Shown here: positions 1 through 8,759 of the stretch, in pieces | How positions within the stretch are numbered: the stretch's first letter is position 1 | Layout: each line of letters opens with the position of its first letter | Source of the DNA: an uncultured Rhodospirillales bacterium | GTDB lineage: Bacteria > Pseudomonadota > Alphaproteobacteria > Acetobacterales > Acetobacteraceae | Reading direction: 5' to 3' | Length of the DNA: 55,807 bases | Assembly (NCBI GenBank): GCA_903928895.1 | Contig: CAIYSR010000106.1 | Span: forward strand, 1 to 55,807 | Position numbers and translations under genes: made by a program | Notes under the pieces: model-generated | What the model was told of the DNA's origin: nothing | Database searches by the model: none | Seen by the model: the letters and a program-made list of their open reading frames with translations, nothing else

Positions 1-1302
1 CCAGATCACGATCGGCGCCACATTCTCCGTCGCCTCCACCGGCATCGTCCGCACGCCCGACGGAAACGCCGTCGCATCCAACCCATCCAGCCCCGGCCGC
101 GCCCCGGTCCCCCCCGAATTGAACGTGATCACCTCGAAATCGCCGATCACCCGCTTGTTCCCCCGCGCCTGGCCCGACACCGACGAGCCCCCCCGCAGCG
201 GCGGATTCCACAAACACGAAGCCCCCTCCGCCGCCACACGCTCCGGCACGATCTGGTGCAGACACCCCATCATCAAATCCGGCAGCAAATGCCCGATCAC
301 ATGCCGCACCGAAACCGGATAAGGCCGCGGCGCATTCAAAATGCTCCCCTCCGGAATCACCATCCGGAACGGCGCCAGACTGGCCCAGTTGTTCGGAATC
401 TCCGGCGCGACCACCACTTTGATGCCAAAACACGAATACGCCCGCGTATACGCCGCCGGCACATTGATCCCGCGCTGCGACAGGCCGGACGTTCCCGCGA
501 AATCCACCTCGATCGCGTCGTCCAGCACCGTCATCCGCCCCTTCAGCGTCACCGGCTCCTCATACCCGTCCGAGCTGATCTCCGAGCTGAAAACCCCCCG
601 CCCGATTTTCGCGATCTCCGCCACCGTCGCCTTCAGCGAACTGTCGAAAATGAACGCCGCCAACGGCGTCAGACTGTCCATCTTGAACTCGTCCATCATC
701 TCCACCAGCCGATGCACCGCCGCGTCATTGCACGCGCACAGCGAATACACGTCCCCCTCCAACTCCACCGGCAACCGCGACCCCCACCGGATGAAGTCGA
801 AAAACGTCTCGTTCGGCACCCCCTGGTCGAAGCATTTCACGATCGGGATATACAATCCCTCCTCGAACACGGACCGCCCCTCCGGCCCCATCCCCAGGCC
901 CCCGATATCGATCACATGCGCGGTATTGGCGAACAGCCCCACCGCCACCCCATTGCGAAACGCCGGCGTCACCACGGTCAGATCATGCAGATGCCCGGTC
1001 CCGAGCCACGGATCATTGGTGATGTAGTGATCGCCCGGCCGCATCCCCGAAACCGGGAACTTCGCCAGAAAATGCCCGACCGACTCCATCATCGAGTTCA
1101 CATGGCCGGGCGTCCCGGTGACGGCCTGCGCCATCATCCGCCCGTCGAGATCGAAAATCCCAGCCGACAAATCTCCTGCCTCACGCACCGTGGTCGAGAA
1201 CGCGGTGCGGATCATCACCTGCGCCTGCTCCTCCACGACAGCGATCAGCCGGTTCCACATGATCTGTCGCTGAATCCCAGCCAGCGCCGACTGCGTGCTC
1301 AT
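1..1302 (-). CDS. hyuB: Hydantoinase/oxoprolinase subunit B (HyuB), cut off at the window edge
   Basis: HyuB-type subunit of an ATP-dependent N-methylhydantoinase/acetone carboxylase/5-oxoprolinase family enzyme, which opens cyclic amide or lactam substrates in the cytoplasm. Reading right to left from ATG at 1302 gives 434 residues with no stop before base 1, so the C-terminus lies outside the window; full family members are usually about 500-600 residues. Visible family features are the start MSTQSALAGIQRQIMWNRL, the segment REAGDLSAGIFDLDGRM, GHFLAKF followed by GDHYITNDPW, and GHLHD. The ATG overlaps the hyuA stop by three bases (ATGA), so the two subunits are translationally coupled. The true substrate cannot be read from the sequence. 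Confidence 0.9.
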   Translation of the reverse strand, partial: MSTQSALAGIQRQIMWNRLIAVVEEQAQVMIRTAFSTTVREAGDLSAGIFDLDGRMMAQAVTGTPGHVNSMMESVGHFLAKFPVSGMRPGDHYITNDPWLGTGHLHDLTVVTPAFRNGVAVGLFANTAHVIDIGGLGMGPEGRSVFEEGLYIPIVKCFDQGVPNETFFDFIRWGSRLPVELEGDVYSLCACNDAAVHRLVEMMDEFKMDSLTPLAAFIFDSSLKATVAEIAKIGRGVFSSEISSDGYEEPVTLKGRMTVLDDAIEVDFAGTSGLSQRGINVPAAYTRAYSCFGIKVVVAPEIPNNWASLAPFRMVIPEGSILNAPRPYPVSVRHVIGHLLPDLMMGCLHQIVPERVAAEGASCLWNPPLRGGSSVSGQARGNKRVIGDFEVITFNSGGTGARPGLDGLDATAFPSGVRTMPVEATENVAPIVIW

Positions 1303-3380
1303 GCGACGCCTCCCGTACGGGTCAACTCGATATAGCCGAACCCATTGACCGCAGCCGTCCAACCCGGCCCCACCAGCGTCGACGTCTCGTCCTCGGCAAT
1401 GATCGCCGGCCCCGAAAGCGTCGCCCCCGGCACCAGCCCGGCCCGATCATGGATCGCCCAGTCCGCCTCCTCGCCCGTCACGGTATCCCGCACAAGCTGA
1501 TGCCGCACCGGCACCGCCGCCCGCGCCGCCCCCGGCGCCGAAGGAGCCGACGTCTCATCCGCAATCGTCGCCACCACCACCGCGTAACTCATGATCTCGA
1601 CATCCGAGCCCGGCACCGGCCGATCGAAAAACCGGCTATATTCCGTGTCATACGCGGCCCTGATCGCCGCCACATCGGCCTCCACCAGCACCCGCACCGG
1701 CAACGGCACCGGGATCTCATGCCCCTGCCCGACATAGCGCATGAACGCGATCCGGCTCTCCCCCGTCGGCGCCCCGAAACTGCCCGCCGCCACCACCGCG
1801 CTCGCCTCCGCCGACATCTCCGCCAGCAACCCGTTCACCGCCGCCACATCGAACGTGCGGAACCGCTGATACAGGCTGCGGACGACTTCATACCCCACCG
1901 GCGCCCGCAAAAACCCGATCGCACTCCCCACCCCCGCGCCGGACGGCACCAGCACCCGATCGATCCCGATCTTCTCCGCCACCCGGAACCCATGCACCGG
2001 CCCGCCGCCGCCAAACGCAATCAGCGTCCTCCCCTCGTAGGACTTGCCGGACTCGATCGCATGCACCCGCGCCGCGTTGGACATGTTCTCGTCCACCATC
2101 TCGATCACCCCGAGCGCCGCCATCTCCGGCGAAAGCCCGAGCTTCTCCCCCACATCCGCCGCCAAGGCGCCCCGCGCCGGCTCCGGATGCAGCTGCAAAT
2201 TCCCCCCCGCGAACCGCGCCGGATCATACCGCCCCAGCACCAGGTTCGCATCCGTCACCGCCGGGTGCACCCCGCCACGCCCATAGCACGCCGGCCCCGG
2301 GTCCGCCCCCGCACTCTCCGGCCCAACCCCGATCCGCCCGATCCCGTCGACATGCGCGAGCGACCCCCCGCCCGCCCCGATCTCCACCATCTCGATCACC
2401 GGAATCCGCAACGGCAACCCCGACCCCTTCCGGAACCGCCCGACCCGCGCCACCTCGAACGTGCGCGACGTCTGGGGCTTGAAATCGTCGATCAGACAGA
2501 TCTTCGCCGTCGTCCCCCCCATGTCGAACGACAACACCCGATCGAGCCCACATTCCCGCGCGATATGCGCCGAGAAAATCGCCCCCCCCGCCGGCCCCGA
2601 CTCAACCAGCCGGATCGGGAACCGGCACGCCGTCTCGATCGTCGTCAGCCCGCCCCCCGACAGCATCAAAAAGATCGGCGCGGCCAACCCCCGCTCCCGC
2701 AGCCCGCTCTCCAGCCGCTGCAAATAACTGGCCATCAACGGCTGCACATACGCATTCGCCGCCGTGGTCGAAAACCGCTCCCACTCCCGCATCTCCGGCG
2801 ACACGTCCGAGGACAACGACACCGGAACCCCCGGCAACGCCGCCGCCAGAATCTCCCGCACCCGCCGCTCATGGGCCGCATTGACGAAGCTATGGAGCAG
2901 CCCGACGGCGATGCTCTCCACCCCCTCGCGGACCAGCACCGGCACCAGCGCCCGCACCCCCGCCTCGTCCAGCGGCAACAGCACATGCCCCTCGTTGTCC
3001 AACCGCTCCGCTACCGTCAGCCGCAAATGCCGCGGCACCAGCGGCTCCGGCAGCACGATATTGAGGTCGTACTGGTCGTAGCGGCTCTCATTGCCCATCG
3101 CCAACACGTCGCGAAACCCCTGCGTCGTCACCAGCGCGGTCCGTGCCCCCTTGCGCTCGATGATCGCATTCGTCGCCAGCGTCGTGCCATGCAACACGAT
3201 CGCGATATCGCCCGGCCCCACCCCTGCGGCCGCAAGGATCGCCTCCGTTCCCGCAATCACCCCCAACTCCGGCGCCGCCGGCGTGGTCAAAACCTTCAGC
3301 GTCGTGCGGCCGCCGGCATGTTCGAGCGCAAGATCGGTAAACGTTCCGCCGATATCAACGGCGAGGCGAGCAGAGGCCAT
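1299..3380 (-). CDS. hyuA: Hydantoinase/oxoprolinase subunit A (HyuA)
   Basis: ATP-binding subunit of the HyuAB hydantoinase/5-oxoprolinase/acetone carboxylase family, 693 residues. The N-terminal phosphate-binding motif LAVDIGGTFTDL is at about residues 5-16. A second ASKHA-type motif, SFDMGGTTAKICLI, lies near residue 285, followed by GAGGGSLAHVD and the strongly conserved GPESAGADPGPACYGRGG. FGGGGPVHG is near residue 450. This is the usual length and domain order (Hydant_A_N, Hydantoinase_A, C-terminal domain). I chose the ATG at 3380 over an in-frame GTG nine bases upstream because it gives the family-typical short N-terminus. The gene precedes hyuB in one operon. The neighbouring dihydropyrimidinase and TRAP genes suggest cyclic amide catabolism, but the substrate is inference. 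Confidence 0.93.
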   Translation of the reverse strand: MASARLAVDIGGTFTDLALEHAGGRTTLKVLTTPAAPELGVIAGTEAILAAAGVGPGDIAIVLHGTTLATNAIIERKGARTALVTTQGFRDVLAMGNESRYDQYDLNIVLPEPLVPRHLRLTVAERLDNEGHVLLPLDEAGVRALVPVLVREGVESIAVGLLHSFVNAAHERRVREILAAALPGVPVSLSSDVSPEMREWERFSTTAANAYVQPLMASYLQRLESGLRERGLAAPIFLMLSGGGLTTIETACRFPIRLVESGPAGGAIFSAHIARECGLDRVLSFDMGGTTAKICLIDDFKPQTSRTFEVARVGRFRKGSGLPLRIPVIEMVEIGAGGGSLAHVDGIGRIGVGPESAGADPGPACYGRGGVHPAVTDANLVLGRYDPARFAGGNLQLHPEPARGALAADVGEKLGLSPEMAALGVIEMVDENMSNAARVHAIESGKSYEGRTLIAFGGGGPVHGFRVAEKIGIDRVLVPSGAGVGSAIGFLRAPVGYEVVRSLYQRFRTFDVAAVNGLLAEMSAEASAVVAAGSFGAPTGESRIAFMRYVGQGHEIPVPLPVRVLVEADVAAIRAAYDTEYSRFFDRPVPGSDVEIMSYAVVVATIADETSAPSAPGAARAAVPVRHQLVRDTVTGEEADWAIHDRAGLVPGATLSGPAIIAEDETSTLVGPGWTAAVNGFGYIELTRTGGVA

Positions 3381-3485
3381 AAGACACACTTCCAGTCCAA
3401 CGATGCTGCCCCGCAGTCAATCCTTCGCAGCGCAGCATGGCAAGAGCCCAAGCCGCCACGCAAGGCCAGGCAGGGCAAGGCAAGC

Positions 3486-3528
3486 GCGTTCTTTTTTGAA
3501 AAAAAGAACCAAAAAACTTTTACCCGTT
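3486..3528. repeat. AT-rich hairpin repeat, copy 1
   Basis: One unit of a recurring element: a GTTCTTTTTT arm, a GAAAAAAAGAAC arm, then CAAAAAACTTTT and a short tail. It lies between divergent hyuA and the 183-residue gene, so it cannot simply be a terminator for either. Copy 2 at 4259-4302 is in the opposite orientation, so the two copies face each other across the 183-residue gene. Confidence 0.85.
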
Positions 3529-3608
3529 CAGCGCCTTACCCCACTCCCCACCCCGTGGGAGGGGTAAGCGCAGCGCCACCCATCACCTCACCACCCCCCA
3601 ATCCCTCC

Positions 3609-3639
3609 TTGACAAAAACTAATGTTTGTTATATATAAT
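3609..3639 (+). promoter_or_regulatory. Near-consensus sigma-70 promoter for a probably leaderless mRNA
   Basis: TTGACA at 3609-3614 is followed, after a 17-base spacer, by TATATAAT at 3632-3639. This is nearly the textbook housekeeping promoter and is conspicuous in a genome this GC-rich. The first good start codon (ATG, 3647) lies 7 bases beyond the -10 box, where transcription should begin. No Shine-Dalgarno sequence fits in between, so the message is probably leaderless. No operator is obvious. Confidence 0.7.
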
Positions 3640-3646
3640 TTCTCAC

Positions 3647-4198
3647 ATGACAGACCTCGCCACCTCGTTCCGAGACATCCTCAAGGGCCTCCAGGTCGTC
3701 ATCGGCATCGTCGTGACCCAAGACCGCCACCGCGAACCCCTCCTCGCCAAAATCTTCCACCACCTCTCCCGCACCATCCAACGCTGGGAAAAACTCGTCG
3801 CCAACTGGCGCAACGGCACCCTGCCCAAACCGCGCACACGCGTCCCCCGCGCTTCCGCTCGCCGCACCGCCCCGGCCCTCCCTTCAGGCCAGTCTTGGCT
3901 GATCCGCAACGTCGACCATTACAACGCCCGCGCCCACGCCAGCCAACTCGAACATTTTCTGCGGTCCGACGAATGCGTGGCCTTCCTCGCCGCGGTTCCC
4001 CGCGCCGCCCGCATCCTGCGCCCCCTGACCAAATCCCTCGGCATCCTGATGCCCGGCGCCTCGCCACCCCCACCCATCTCCAAACGGCCGCGCCCCCACA
4101 AACACCGCTGGCTCGCTCTCCCGCCGCGGCCAACCCCCGCCCCGGTGAACCGGCCCCCCCCCAACTTCTTCCCCCCGGATTCTATAAAAATCCACTAG
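3647..4198 (+). CDS. Conserved-type hypothetical protein, 183 residues
   Basis: Function unknown. The start chosen is the ATG (MTDLATSFRDIL) just downstream of the strong promoter at 3609-3639, rather than an ATG seven codons upstream that falls inside the -10 box. Residues 1-50 are amphipathic and helical in character, followed by a basic RWEKLV segment. A second block at about residues 85-135 carries a run of hydrophobics and RILRPLTKSLGI. The last 45 residues are proline- and arginine-rich and look disordered. There is no signal peptide, membrane segment or catalytic motif. The short block of the type RxLRPLxxxLG recalls small uncharacterised proteins of Acetobacteraceae, from memory only. 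It stands alone, divergent from hyuA and convergent with dctM, bracketed by inverted copies of the AT-rich repeat. Confidence 0.7.
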   Translation: MTDLATSFRDILKGLQVVIGIVVTQDRHREPLLAKIFHHLSRTIQRWEKLVANWRNGTLPKPRTRVPRASARRTAPALPSGQSWLIRNVDHYNARAHASQLEHFLRSDECVAFLAAVPRAARILRPLTKSLGILMPGASPPPPISKRPRPHKHRWLALPPRPTPAPVNRPPPNFFPPDSIKIH

Positions 4199-4258
4199 CT
4201 TAAAACGCCGCCTCACACCCCATTTATTCCGCCTAACCAACGAAACCGTTAACCCCCT

Positions 4259-4302
4259 AACGGATAAAAGTTTTTTGCTTCTTTTTTCCAAAAAAGAAGC
4301 CC
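4259..4302. repeat. AT-rich hairpin repeat, copy 2
   Basis: ATAAAAGTTTTTTG followed by a CTTCTTTTTT/AAAAAAGAAG hairpin. It sits between the convergent 183-residue gene and dctM, where it could act as a bidirectional terminator. It is oriented opposite to copy 1 at 3486-3528. Confidence 0.85.
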
Positions 4303-4311
4303 TATCCTTCC

Positions 4312-5643
4312 TTACCCATAAACCAGATTCGGCAACCACATCGCGATCCCCGGCACCAGCGACAGGATCACCACCGCCAGCGCCATCAGCCCCACGAACG
4401 GCAGCGTCCCCCAAATGATCGCCCCCAGCCCGATATCCGGGGCGATCCGGTTGAGCACGAAGATATTGAGCCCCACCGGCGGGTGGATCAGCCCCATTTC
4501 CATCACCACCACCATGATGATCCCGAACCACACCAGGTCGAACCCGGCGTCGCGCAGCGGCGGCAAAATAATGGGGGCCGTCATCAGGATGATCGACACC
4601 GGCGGCAGGAAAAACCCGAGCACCACCACCAGCAGCAGGATCGCCGTCAGCAGCAGCCATTTGGAGAGATGCAGCGAGACAATCCACGCCGCGGCACCCT
4701 GGCTGATATGGAGGTAGCTCATCACGTAGCTGTAGAGCAGCGACATCCCGATGATCATCAGCAGCATGCCGCTCTCGCCCAGCGTGCCGGCGAAAATCGG
4801 CTTGAGATCGGCCAGCGACCAGGCGCCATAGACCACCGCGATCAGGATCAGCGCCATCACCGCCCCGAGCCCCGCGGTCTCCGACGGCGTGGCGAGCCCG
4901 CTATAGAGCGCGAACATCACGCCGGTCAGCAGCACCAGGAACGGCAACACGCGCGGCAGGGCGGCGAATTTCTCCGCCATGGTGAAATGCTCCACGCGCA
5001 GGATTTCGTTGGCCGCGCCCAGCGCCGCGGCGCGGCGATATTCGGTGCGCCAATGCAGCATCGCGTAGATCGAGAACAGCAGCACCAGCAGAAGCCCCGG
5101 CCCGATCCCGGCCAGGAACAGCCGCCCCAGCGACTGCTCGGCCCGCACCGCATAGAGGATCAAAACGATCGACGGCGGCAGCAGAATCCCGAGCGTCCCC
5201 CCCGCCGCCACCAGCCCGGCGGCGAAGCCGGGCGAATAGCCGCGCTTGCGCATTTCCGGAATCCCGGACGACCCGATCGCCGAACACGTCGCCGGGCTCG
5301 ATCCCGCCATCGCCGCGAACAATCCGCAGGCCAGCACCACCGCCACCCCGAGCCCCCCGGGCACCCGATGCAGCCAGGTATGCAGCGCGTCGTACAGATC
5401 CTTGCCCGCCCGCGACTTTCCGATCGCGGCACCCTTGAGGATGAACAGCGGAATGGTCAGCAGGGTGATCGAGGCGAGTTCCTCATAGACATTCTGGGTG
5501 ATGGTATCGAGCGACGCCGCTGGCATGAACAGCATCATGAACACCACCGCCACCGAGCCGAGGGCGAAGGCGATAGGTATCCCGGAGAACAGCGCGGCGA
5601 TGGTGGCCCCGCCGTAGAGCAGCCCGATCTGCAGCGTATTCAC
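4312..5643 (-). CDS. dctM: TRAP transporter large permease subunit (DctM)
   Basis: Inner-membrane channel subunit of a tripartite ATP-independent periplasmic transporter, which imports organic acids or related solutes using an ion gradient. It has 443 residues, the usual DctM length, with about a dozen hydrophobic segments. Family motifs visible are SIPLFILKG-like text (TIPLFILKGAAIGKS), GLFAAMAGSSPATCSAIGS, GTLGILLPPS and FLPPVSIILMTAP. The start is GTG at 5643, which overlaps the dctQ stop (GTGA). An upstream extension of this frame runs across dctQ and is not coding. It is the last gene of the dctP-dctQ-dctM operon. The substrate is not deducible from the permease. Confidence 0.95.
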   Translation of the reverse strand: MNTLQIGLLYGGATIAALFSGIPIAFALGSVAVVFMMLFMPAASLDTITQNVYEELASITLLTIPLFILKGAAIGKSRAGKDLYDALHTWLHRVPGGLGVAVVLACGLFAAMAGSSPATCSAIGSSGIPEMRKRGYSPGFAAGLVAAGGTLGILLPPSIVLILYAVRAEQSLGRLFLAGIGPGLLLVLLFSIYAMLHWRTEYRRAAALGAANEILRVEHFTMAEKFAALPRVLPFLVLLTGVMFALYSGLATPSETAGLGAVMALILIAVVYGAWSLADLKPIFAGTLGESGMLLMIIGMSLLYSYVMSYLHISQGAAAWIVSLHLSKWLLLTAILLLVVVLGFFLPPVSIILMTAPIILPPLRDAGFDLVWFGIIMVVVMEMGLIHPPVGLNIFVLNRIAPDIGLGAIIWGTLPFVGLMALAVVILSLVPGIAMWLPNLVYG

Positions 5644-6188
5644 GATTTCGGCCCCTTGATCGCCTGCAACCCCTGCTGCACCGCGAGCAGCGCCATTCCG
5701 GCGGCCATGCAGCCGTACGGAATCCACAACGGCGACCCCCAGGCCGACGGCGTCGTCTGCCCTTCCTCCCAGGCCTCGCGGAACAGTTCGAAACTCTTCA
5801 GCGCGAAATACGCGCAGAACACGCAGGCGATCACATCGGCCAGCCGCCGCCGCACCCGATCGACCCCGGCCGGCAGCACATGTCCGAGCGCATCGATCGC
5901 TACATGGCCGCGTCGCGCCTGGGTCCACCCGGCGGACGCAAAGGTCGCTCCGATCAGCAGCATTGCGGACAACTCATCCTGCCAGTCCGAGGCGATATGG
6001 AGGAAATACCGCCCGATCACCTCCCACGTCAGAATCAGCCCCGCCGCCGCAATGGCGAGCGAGGCCAGCACCGCAGTCAGGTCATTGAGTGCGGTGACCA
6101 CACGCTGGACCTGCCCGAGCCCCCCCGCGCGCGGCACATCGGCCGGCGGCGGACCGGCGGCGGACGCCGCATCGATGCCGTGCGCCAT
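5640..6188 (-). CDS. dctQ: TRAP transporter small permease subunit (DctQ)
   Basis: Small membrane subunit that joins DctM in TRAP importers. It has 182 residues and four hydrophobic segments: about 35-60, 72-90, 110-130 and 150-172. The family-typical WEVIGRYFLHIASDWQDEL element spans the first loop. The 30-residue N-terminal extension is Ala/Pro-rich and probably cytoplasmic. It sits one base after dctP and overlaps dctM by four bases, so the trio is one transcription unit. Confidence 0.93.
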   Translation of the reverse strand: MAHGIDAASAAGPPPADVPRAGGLGQVQRVVTALNDLTAVLASLAIAAAGLILTWEVIGRYFLHIASDWQDELSAMLLIGATFASAGWTQARRGHVAIDALGHVLPAGVDRVRRRLADVIACVFCAYFALKSFELFREAWEEGQTTPSAWGSPLWIPYGCMAAGMALLAVQQGLQAIKGPKS

Positions 6189-6189
6189 G

Positions 6190-7212
6190 CTACGCCGGAA
6201 CCGCCAAAGCGAGTTTCAGCAGCCCGGCACACGCGGCATTGCGGACGGCATAGTCCTTCCAGGCCGTCTCCTCGGCGATCGCCCGCCATTTGGCCAAGGC
6301 ATCGGCGTTGAAATCCGCCACCTTGACGTTGGCCTTGGCATAGATGGTCGCGAGATCCTCGTCGTCCTGCTTGGCGGCCGCCAGCGCGAACGCCTCCTGC
6401 TCGGCGCCGACCTCGACGAGCACTTTCTGCTGGTCCGGCGTCAGCGCCTCGAAAATCGCCTTGGACATCAGCAGCGGCTCGAGCATGAACCAGAACGAGC
6501 CCTGCCGCCCCGTGGTGACGGACTTCGCGATTTCCTGCAGGCGGAAACTGATCAGGCTGGTCGAGGAGGTGACGGCGGCGTCGAGCGAGCCGGTCTGCAT
6601 CGCCGCATAGATCTCGTCGGACGGCACCGACGAGATGATACCGCCGGCCGCCTTGAGCATCAGGTCCATCTCGCGCGATCCGCCGCGGATTTTCAGCCCC
6701 TTGGTGTCGTCCGGCGCAACCACCGTCCCCGCCCGGCTGGCGATGCCCCCGGCCTGCCAGATCCAGGTGAGGATTTTCACCCCCCGCTTGTCCAGCAGGT
6801 CCACCAGTTGCCGACCGATTTCGCCGGTCTTCCAGGCCATGCCCTGCGCGTAGGTGGTCACCAACCCCGGCATCAGCCCGATATTGACCTCCGGCACCTC
6901 GCCGCCGGCATAGGCCAGCGGGTAGAGGCTCATGTCGAGCGCGCCGCGGCGCACGGCGGAAAACTGCGCCACCGTCTTCATCAGCGACGAGCCCGGATAG
7001 AACTCGAAGGCCAGATCACCGTTGGTGCGCCTGGTCACCTCCGCCGCGAAACGCCGGGTCAGCCGATCCCGGAAATCGCCCTGCTCGATGGTCCCACCGG
7101 GGAACTGGTGGCTGATCTTGAGGGTCTTGCTTGCGGCGCGCGCGGCGGGCGCCCGCAGGATGCCGGGGGCGGCGAGCAGCCCCCCGAGCACGAGACGGCG
7201 AGTGGTGAACAT
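6190..7212 (-). CDS. dctP: TRAP transporter solute-binding protein (DctP family)
   Basis: Periplasmic solute-binding protein of the TRAP system, 340 residues. The N-terminus MFTTRRLVLGGLLAAPG, ending in APAARA, is a signal peptide with a twin-arginine-like RR, cleaved near residue 27. The mature part starts TLKISHQFPGGT, a typical DctP opening. KIRGGSREMDLMLKAAGG and the following SLDAAVTSSTSL match the ligand-carboxylate-binding region of DctP proteins. It is the first gene of the operon. The intergenic gap to the malonyl-CoA decarboxylase stop at 7281 is 68 bases and should hold the promoter, though none is clear to the eye. The ligand is unknown; proximity to hydantoinase genes makes a ureido or cyclic acid possible. 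Confidence 0.93.
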   Translation of the reverse strand: MFTTRRLVLGGLLAAPGILRAPAARAASKTLKISHQFPGGTIEQGDFRDRLTRRFAAEVTRRTNGDLAFEFYPGSSLMKTVAQFSAVRRGALDMSLYPLAYAGGEVPEVNIGLMPGLVTTYAQGMAWKTGEIGRQLVDLLDKRGVKILTWIWQAGGIASRAGTVVAPDDTKGLKIRGGSREMDLMLKAAGGIISSVPSDEIYAAMQTGSLDAAVTSSTSLISFRLQEIAKSVTTGRQGSFWFMLEPLLMSKAIFEALTPDQQKVLVEVGAEQEAFALAAAKQDDEDLATIYAKANVKVADFNADALAKWRAIAEETAWKDYAVRNAACAGLLKLALAVPA

Positions 7213-7280
7213 GGTGCGGTTTCCTCCGATGTCACGATTCTGTGACTTCCGGATCAGCTAAGCATATCCCGGCGGCGGCG

Positions 7281-8594
7281 TCAGCCTCGGCCGCGCGGGC
7301 GCGCCGCAATCGGCGCCGGCGCGATCAGGGCATCGACGCCGGGCGCACGGGCGACCGTGCCGGCGCGGGCGAAGGCCTCGTGATTGGCCTCGATGCTGTC
7401 GGGATCATAGAGGTAGTTCACCATGATGCCCGCCGATTCCGCGAGGCCGCGCGGCGCGATGTTGCCGCGCCAGTTGATCCTTTCCAACCGCGCGCCATTG
7501 CCGAGATGGAACCGCGCAACCGGGTCGGCGGCGCTTTCGGTGAGGTAGCGCGCACACAGCATCATCAGTTCGTCGCGCCGCGAGTCCGTCGGGACCTCGT
7601 CCGGCAGTTCCGGAGCGTTCTCCTGCTTCGCCAGCCAGCGGCGGAACCCGGGAACCGGCGAGAGGGTCGCGAAACGGGTGATCTGGGGCAGCTCCGCCTT
7701 GAGCTCCTCGACCACCTGCTTGATCAGGAAATTGCCGAACGAGATGCCGCGCAGCCCGTCCTGGCAGTTGGAGATGGAGTAGAAGATCGCGGTATCGGCC
7801 GACGCCGCGCGGGCGCGCTGGGCGGGCTCGTCGGTATCGGGTGCCAGCAGGGGTTGCACCGCGTCGGCGAGGCCCTTGACCAGCGCGACCTCGACGAAAA
7901 TCAGCGGCTCGCCGGGCAGCGCCGGATGGAAAAAGGCGAAGCAGCGGCGGTCGGCGGCAAGGCGGCGGCGCAGGTCGGACCAGCCGTCGATCTCATGGAC
8001 CGCCTCATAGACGATAAGTTTTTCCAGTACCGCGGCCGGGGTGTTCCAGTCGATGCGACGGAGTTCGAGGAAGCCGCGGTTGAACCAGGAGGCGAACAGG
8101 TGACGCAGGTCGCTGTCGAGCGCCGCGAGGTCGGGCGTGGTGCGCAGGGCGGCGAGGAGTTCCTTGCGCAGCGCGACCAGGGCCGCGGTGCCGCCCTGGC
8201 CCTGATTGATCCGGCGCAGCAGCTCCTGGCGCGGCGGCTCGGCGATCTCGGAAAGACGCGCGACATTGGCCGGGCTGGGCTCGGCGAGGTAGGCGCTGGC
8301 GGCCTCGTGCAGGGCGGCCGGGTCGGGGAGGAAATGGGTCGAGACATGGCGGCAGAATTCCAGGCGCTCGGCGGCACTCAGTCCGCGCAGGACGCGCAGC
8401 AGTTCGCGCGCCAGGGCGGCGCCGGAGGCCTCGCCGCGGCCGGAGAGCAGGGCGGCGGCGAGTTGGCGGGCGCGCTCCAGCGGGTCGACACTGGCGGCGG
8501 GGACATCGGCGTAGGGCCGGCCGCGATCGGCGATCGAGCTCCACAGCCGTTCGATCCAGGCGAGCGGCGAGCGGGTCAGGGTCTGGTCGTTCAT
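7281..8594 (-). CDS. mlyCD: Malonyl-CoA decarboxylase
   Basis: Converts malonyl-CoA to acetyl-CoA and CO2. The 437-residue protein has an N-terminal helical domain (about 1-170) and a C-terminal GNAT-like catalytic domain. Motifs seen are FFHPALPGEP (222-231), NCQDGLRGISFGNFLIK (276-292), SPVPGF (312-317), whose serine matches the catalytic Ser, and NYLYDPDSIEANHEAF near the C-terminus with the catalytic His. ATG at 8594 is preferred because an upstream extension runs into the AT-rich repeat. It is divergent from the dihydropyrimidinase gene. No malonyl-CoA synthetase or malonate transporter lies next to it, so the malonyl-CoA source is unknown; malonate semialdehyde from pyrimidine breakdown is a speculative one. 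Confidence 0.93.
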   Translation of the reverse strand: MNDQTLTRSPLAWIERLWSSIADRGRPYADVPAASVDPLERARQLAAALLSGRGEASGAALARELLRVLRGLSAAERLEFCRHVSTHFLPDPAALHEAASAYLAEPSPANVARLSEIAEPPRQELLRRINQGQGGTAALVALRKELLAALRTTPDLAALDSDLRHLFASWFNRGFLELRRIDWNTPAAVLEKLIVYEAVHEIDGWSDLRRRLAADRRCFAFFHPALPGEPLIFVEVALVKGLADAVQPLLAPDTDEPAQRARAASADTAIFYSISNCQDGLRGISFGNFLIKQVVEELKAELPQITRFATLSPVPGFRRWLAKQENAPELPDEVPTDSRRDELMMLCARYLTESAADPVARFHLGNGARLERINWRGNIAPRGLAESAGIMVNYLYDPDSIEANHEAFARAGTVARAPGVDALIAPAPIAARPRGRG

Positions 8595-8660
8595 GGCACG
8601 CCTCGTCGGTGATGGCCGATGATAGCCGGTTCGGGGCCGTAGGTGGCCGATCAAGCAGGC

Positions 8661-8746
8661 ATGGATAAGCGTTTTTTGCTTCTTTTTTGCAAAAAAGAAG
8701 GCCTGTTCTTTTTTGAAAAAAAGAACCAAAAAACTTCATCCGTTGG
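8661..8746. repeat. AT-rich hairpin repeat, mirror-image pair (copies 3 and 4)
   Basis: Two units back to back: ATGGATAAGCGTTTTTTGC with CTTCTTTTTT/AAAAAAGAAG, then TTCTTTTTT/AAAAAAAGAA with CCAAAAAACTTCATCCG. The whole block is an imperfect palindrome of about 86 bases. It lies between the divergent malonyl-CoA decarboxylase and dihydropyrimidinase starts, in the promoter region of both. Confidence 0.9.
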
Positions 8747-8759
8747 GTTGGGGTGCGTC

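Noticed and set aside
256-1335. Long open frames on the plus strand opposite hyuB and hyuA (also 1449-3638)
   Set aside because: They are Arg/Pro/His-rich mirror frames of clear minus-strand genes, as expected in very GC-rich DNA.
4483-7245. 920-codon plus-strand open frame opposite the TRAP genes
   Set aside because: Low-complexity Gln/His/Arg composition and no family; the three TRAP genes on the other strand fully explain the region.
8643-8759. N-terminal extensions of the hydantoinase and malonyl-CoA decarboxylase frames into the AT-rich repeat
   Set aside because: The added residues (FFKKE and KKKQKT-like) come only from the repeat and recur before unrelated genes.
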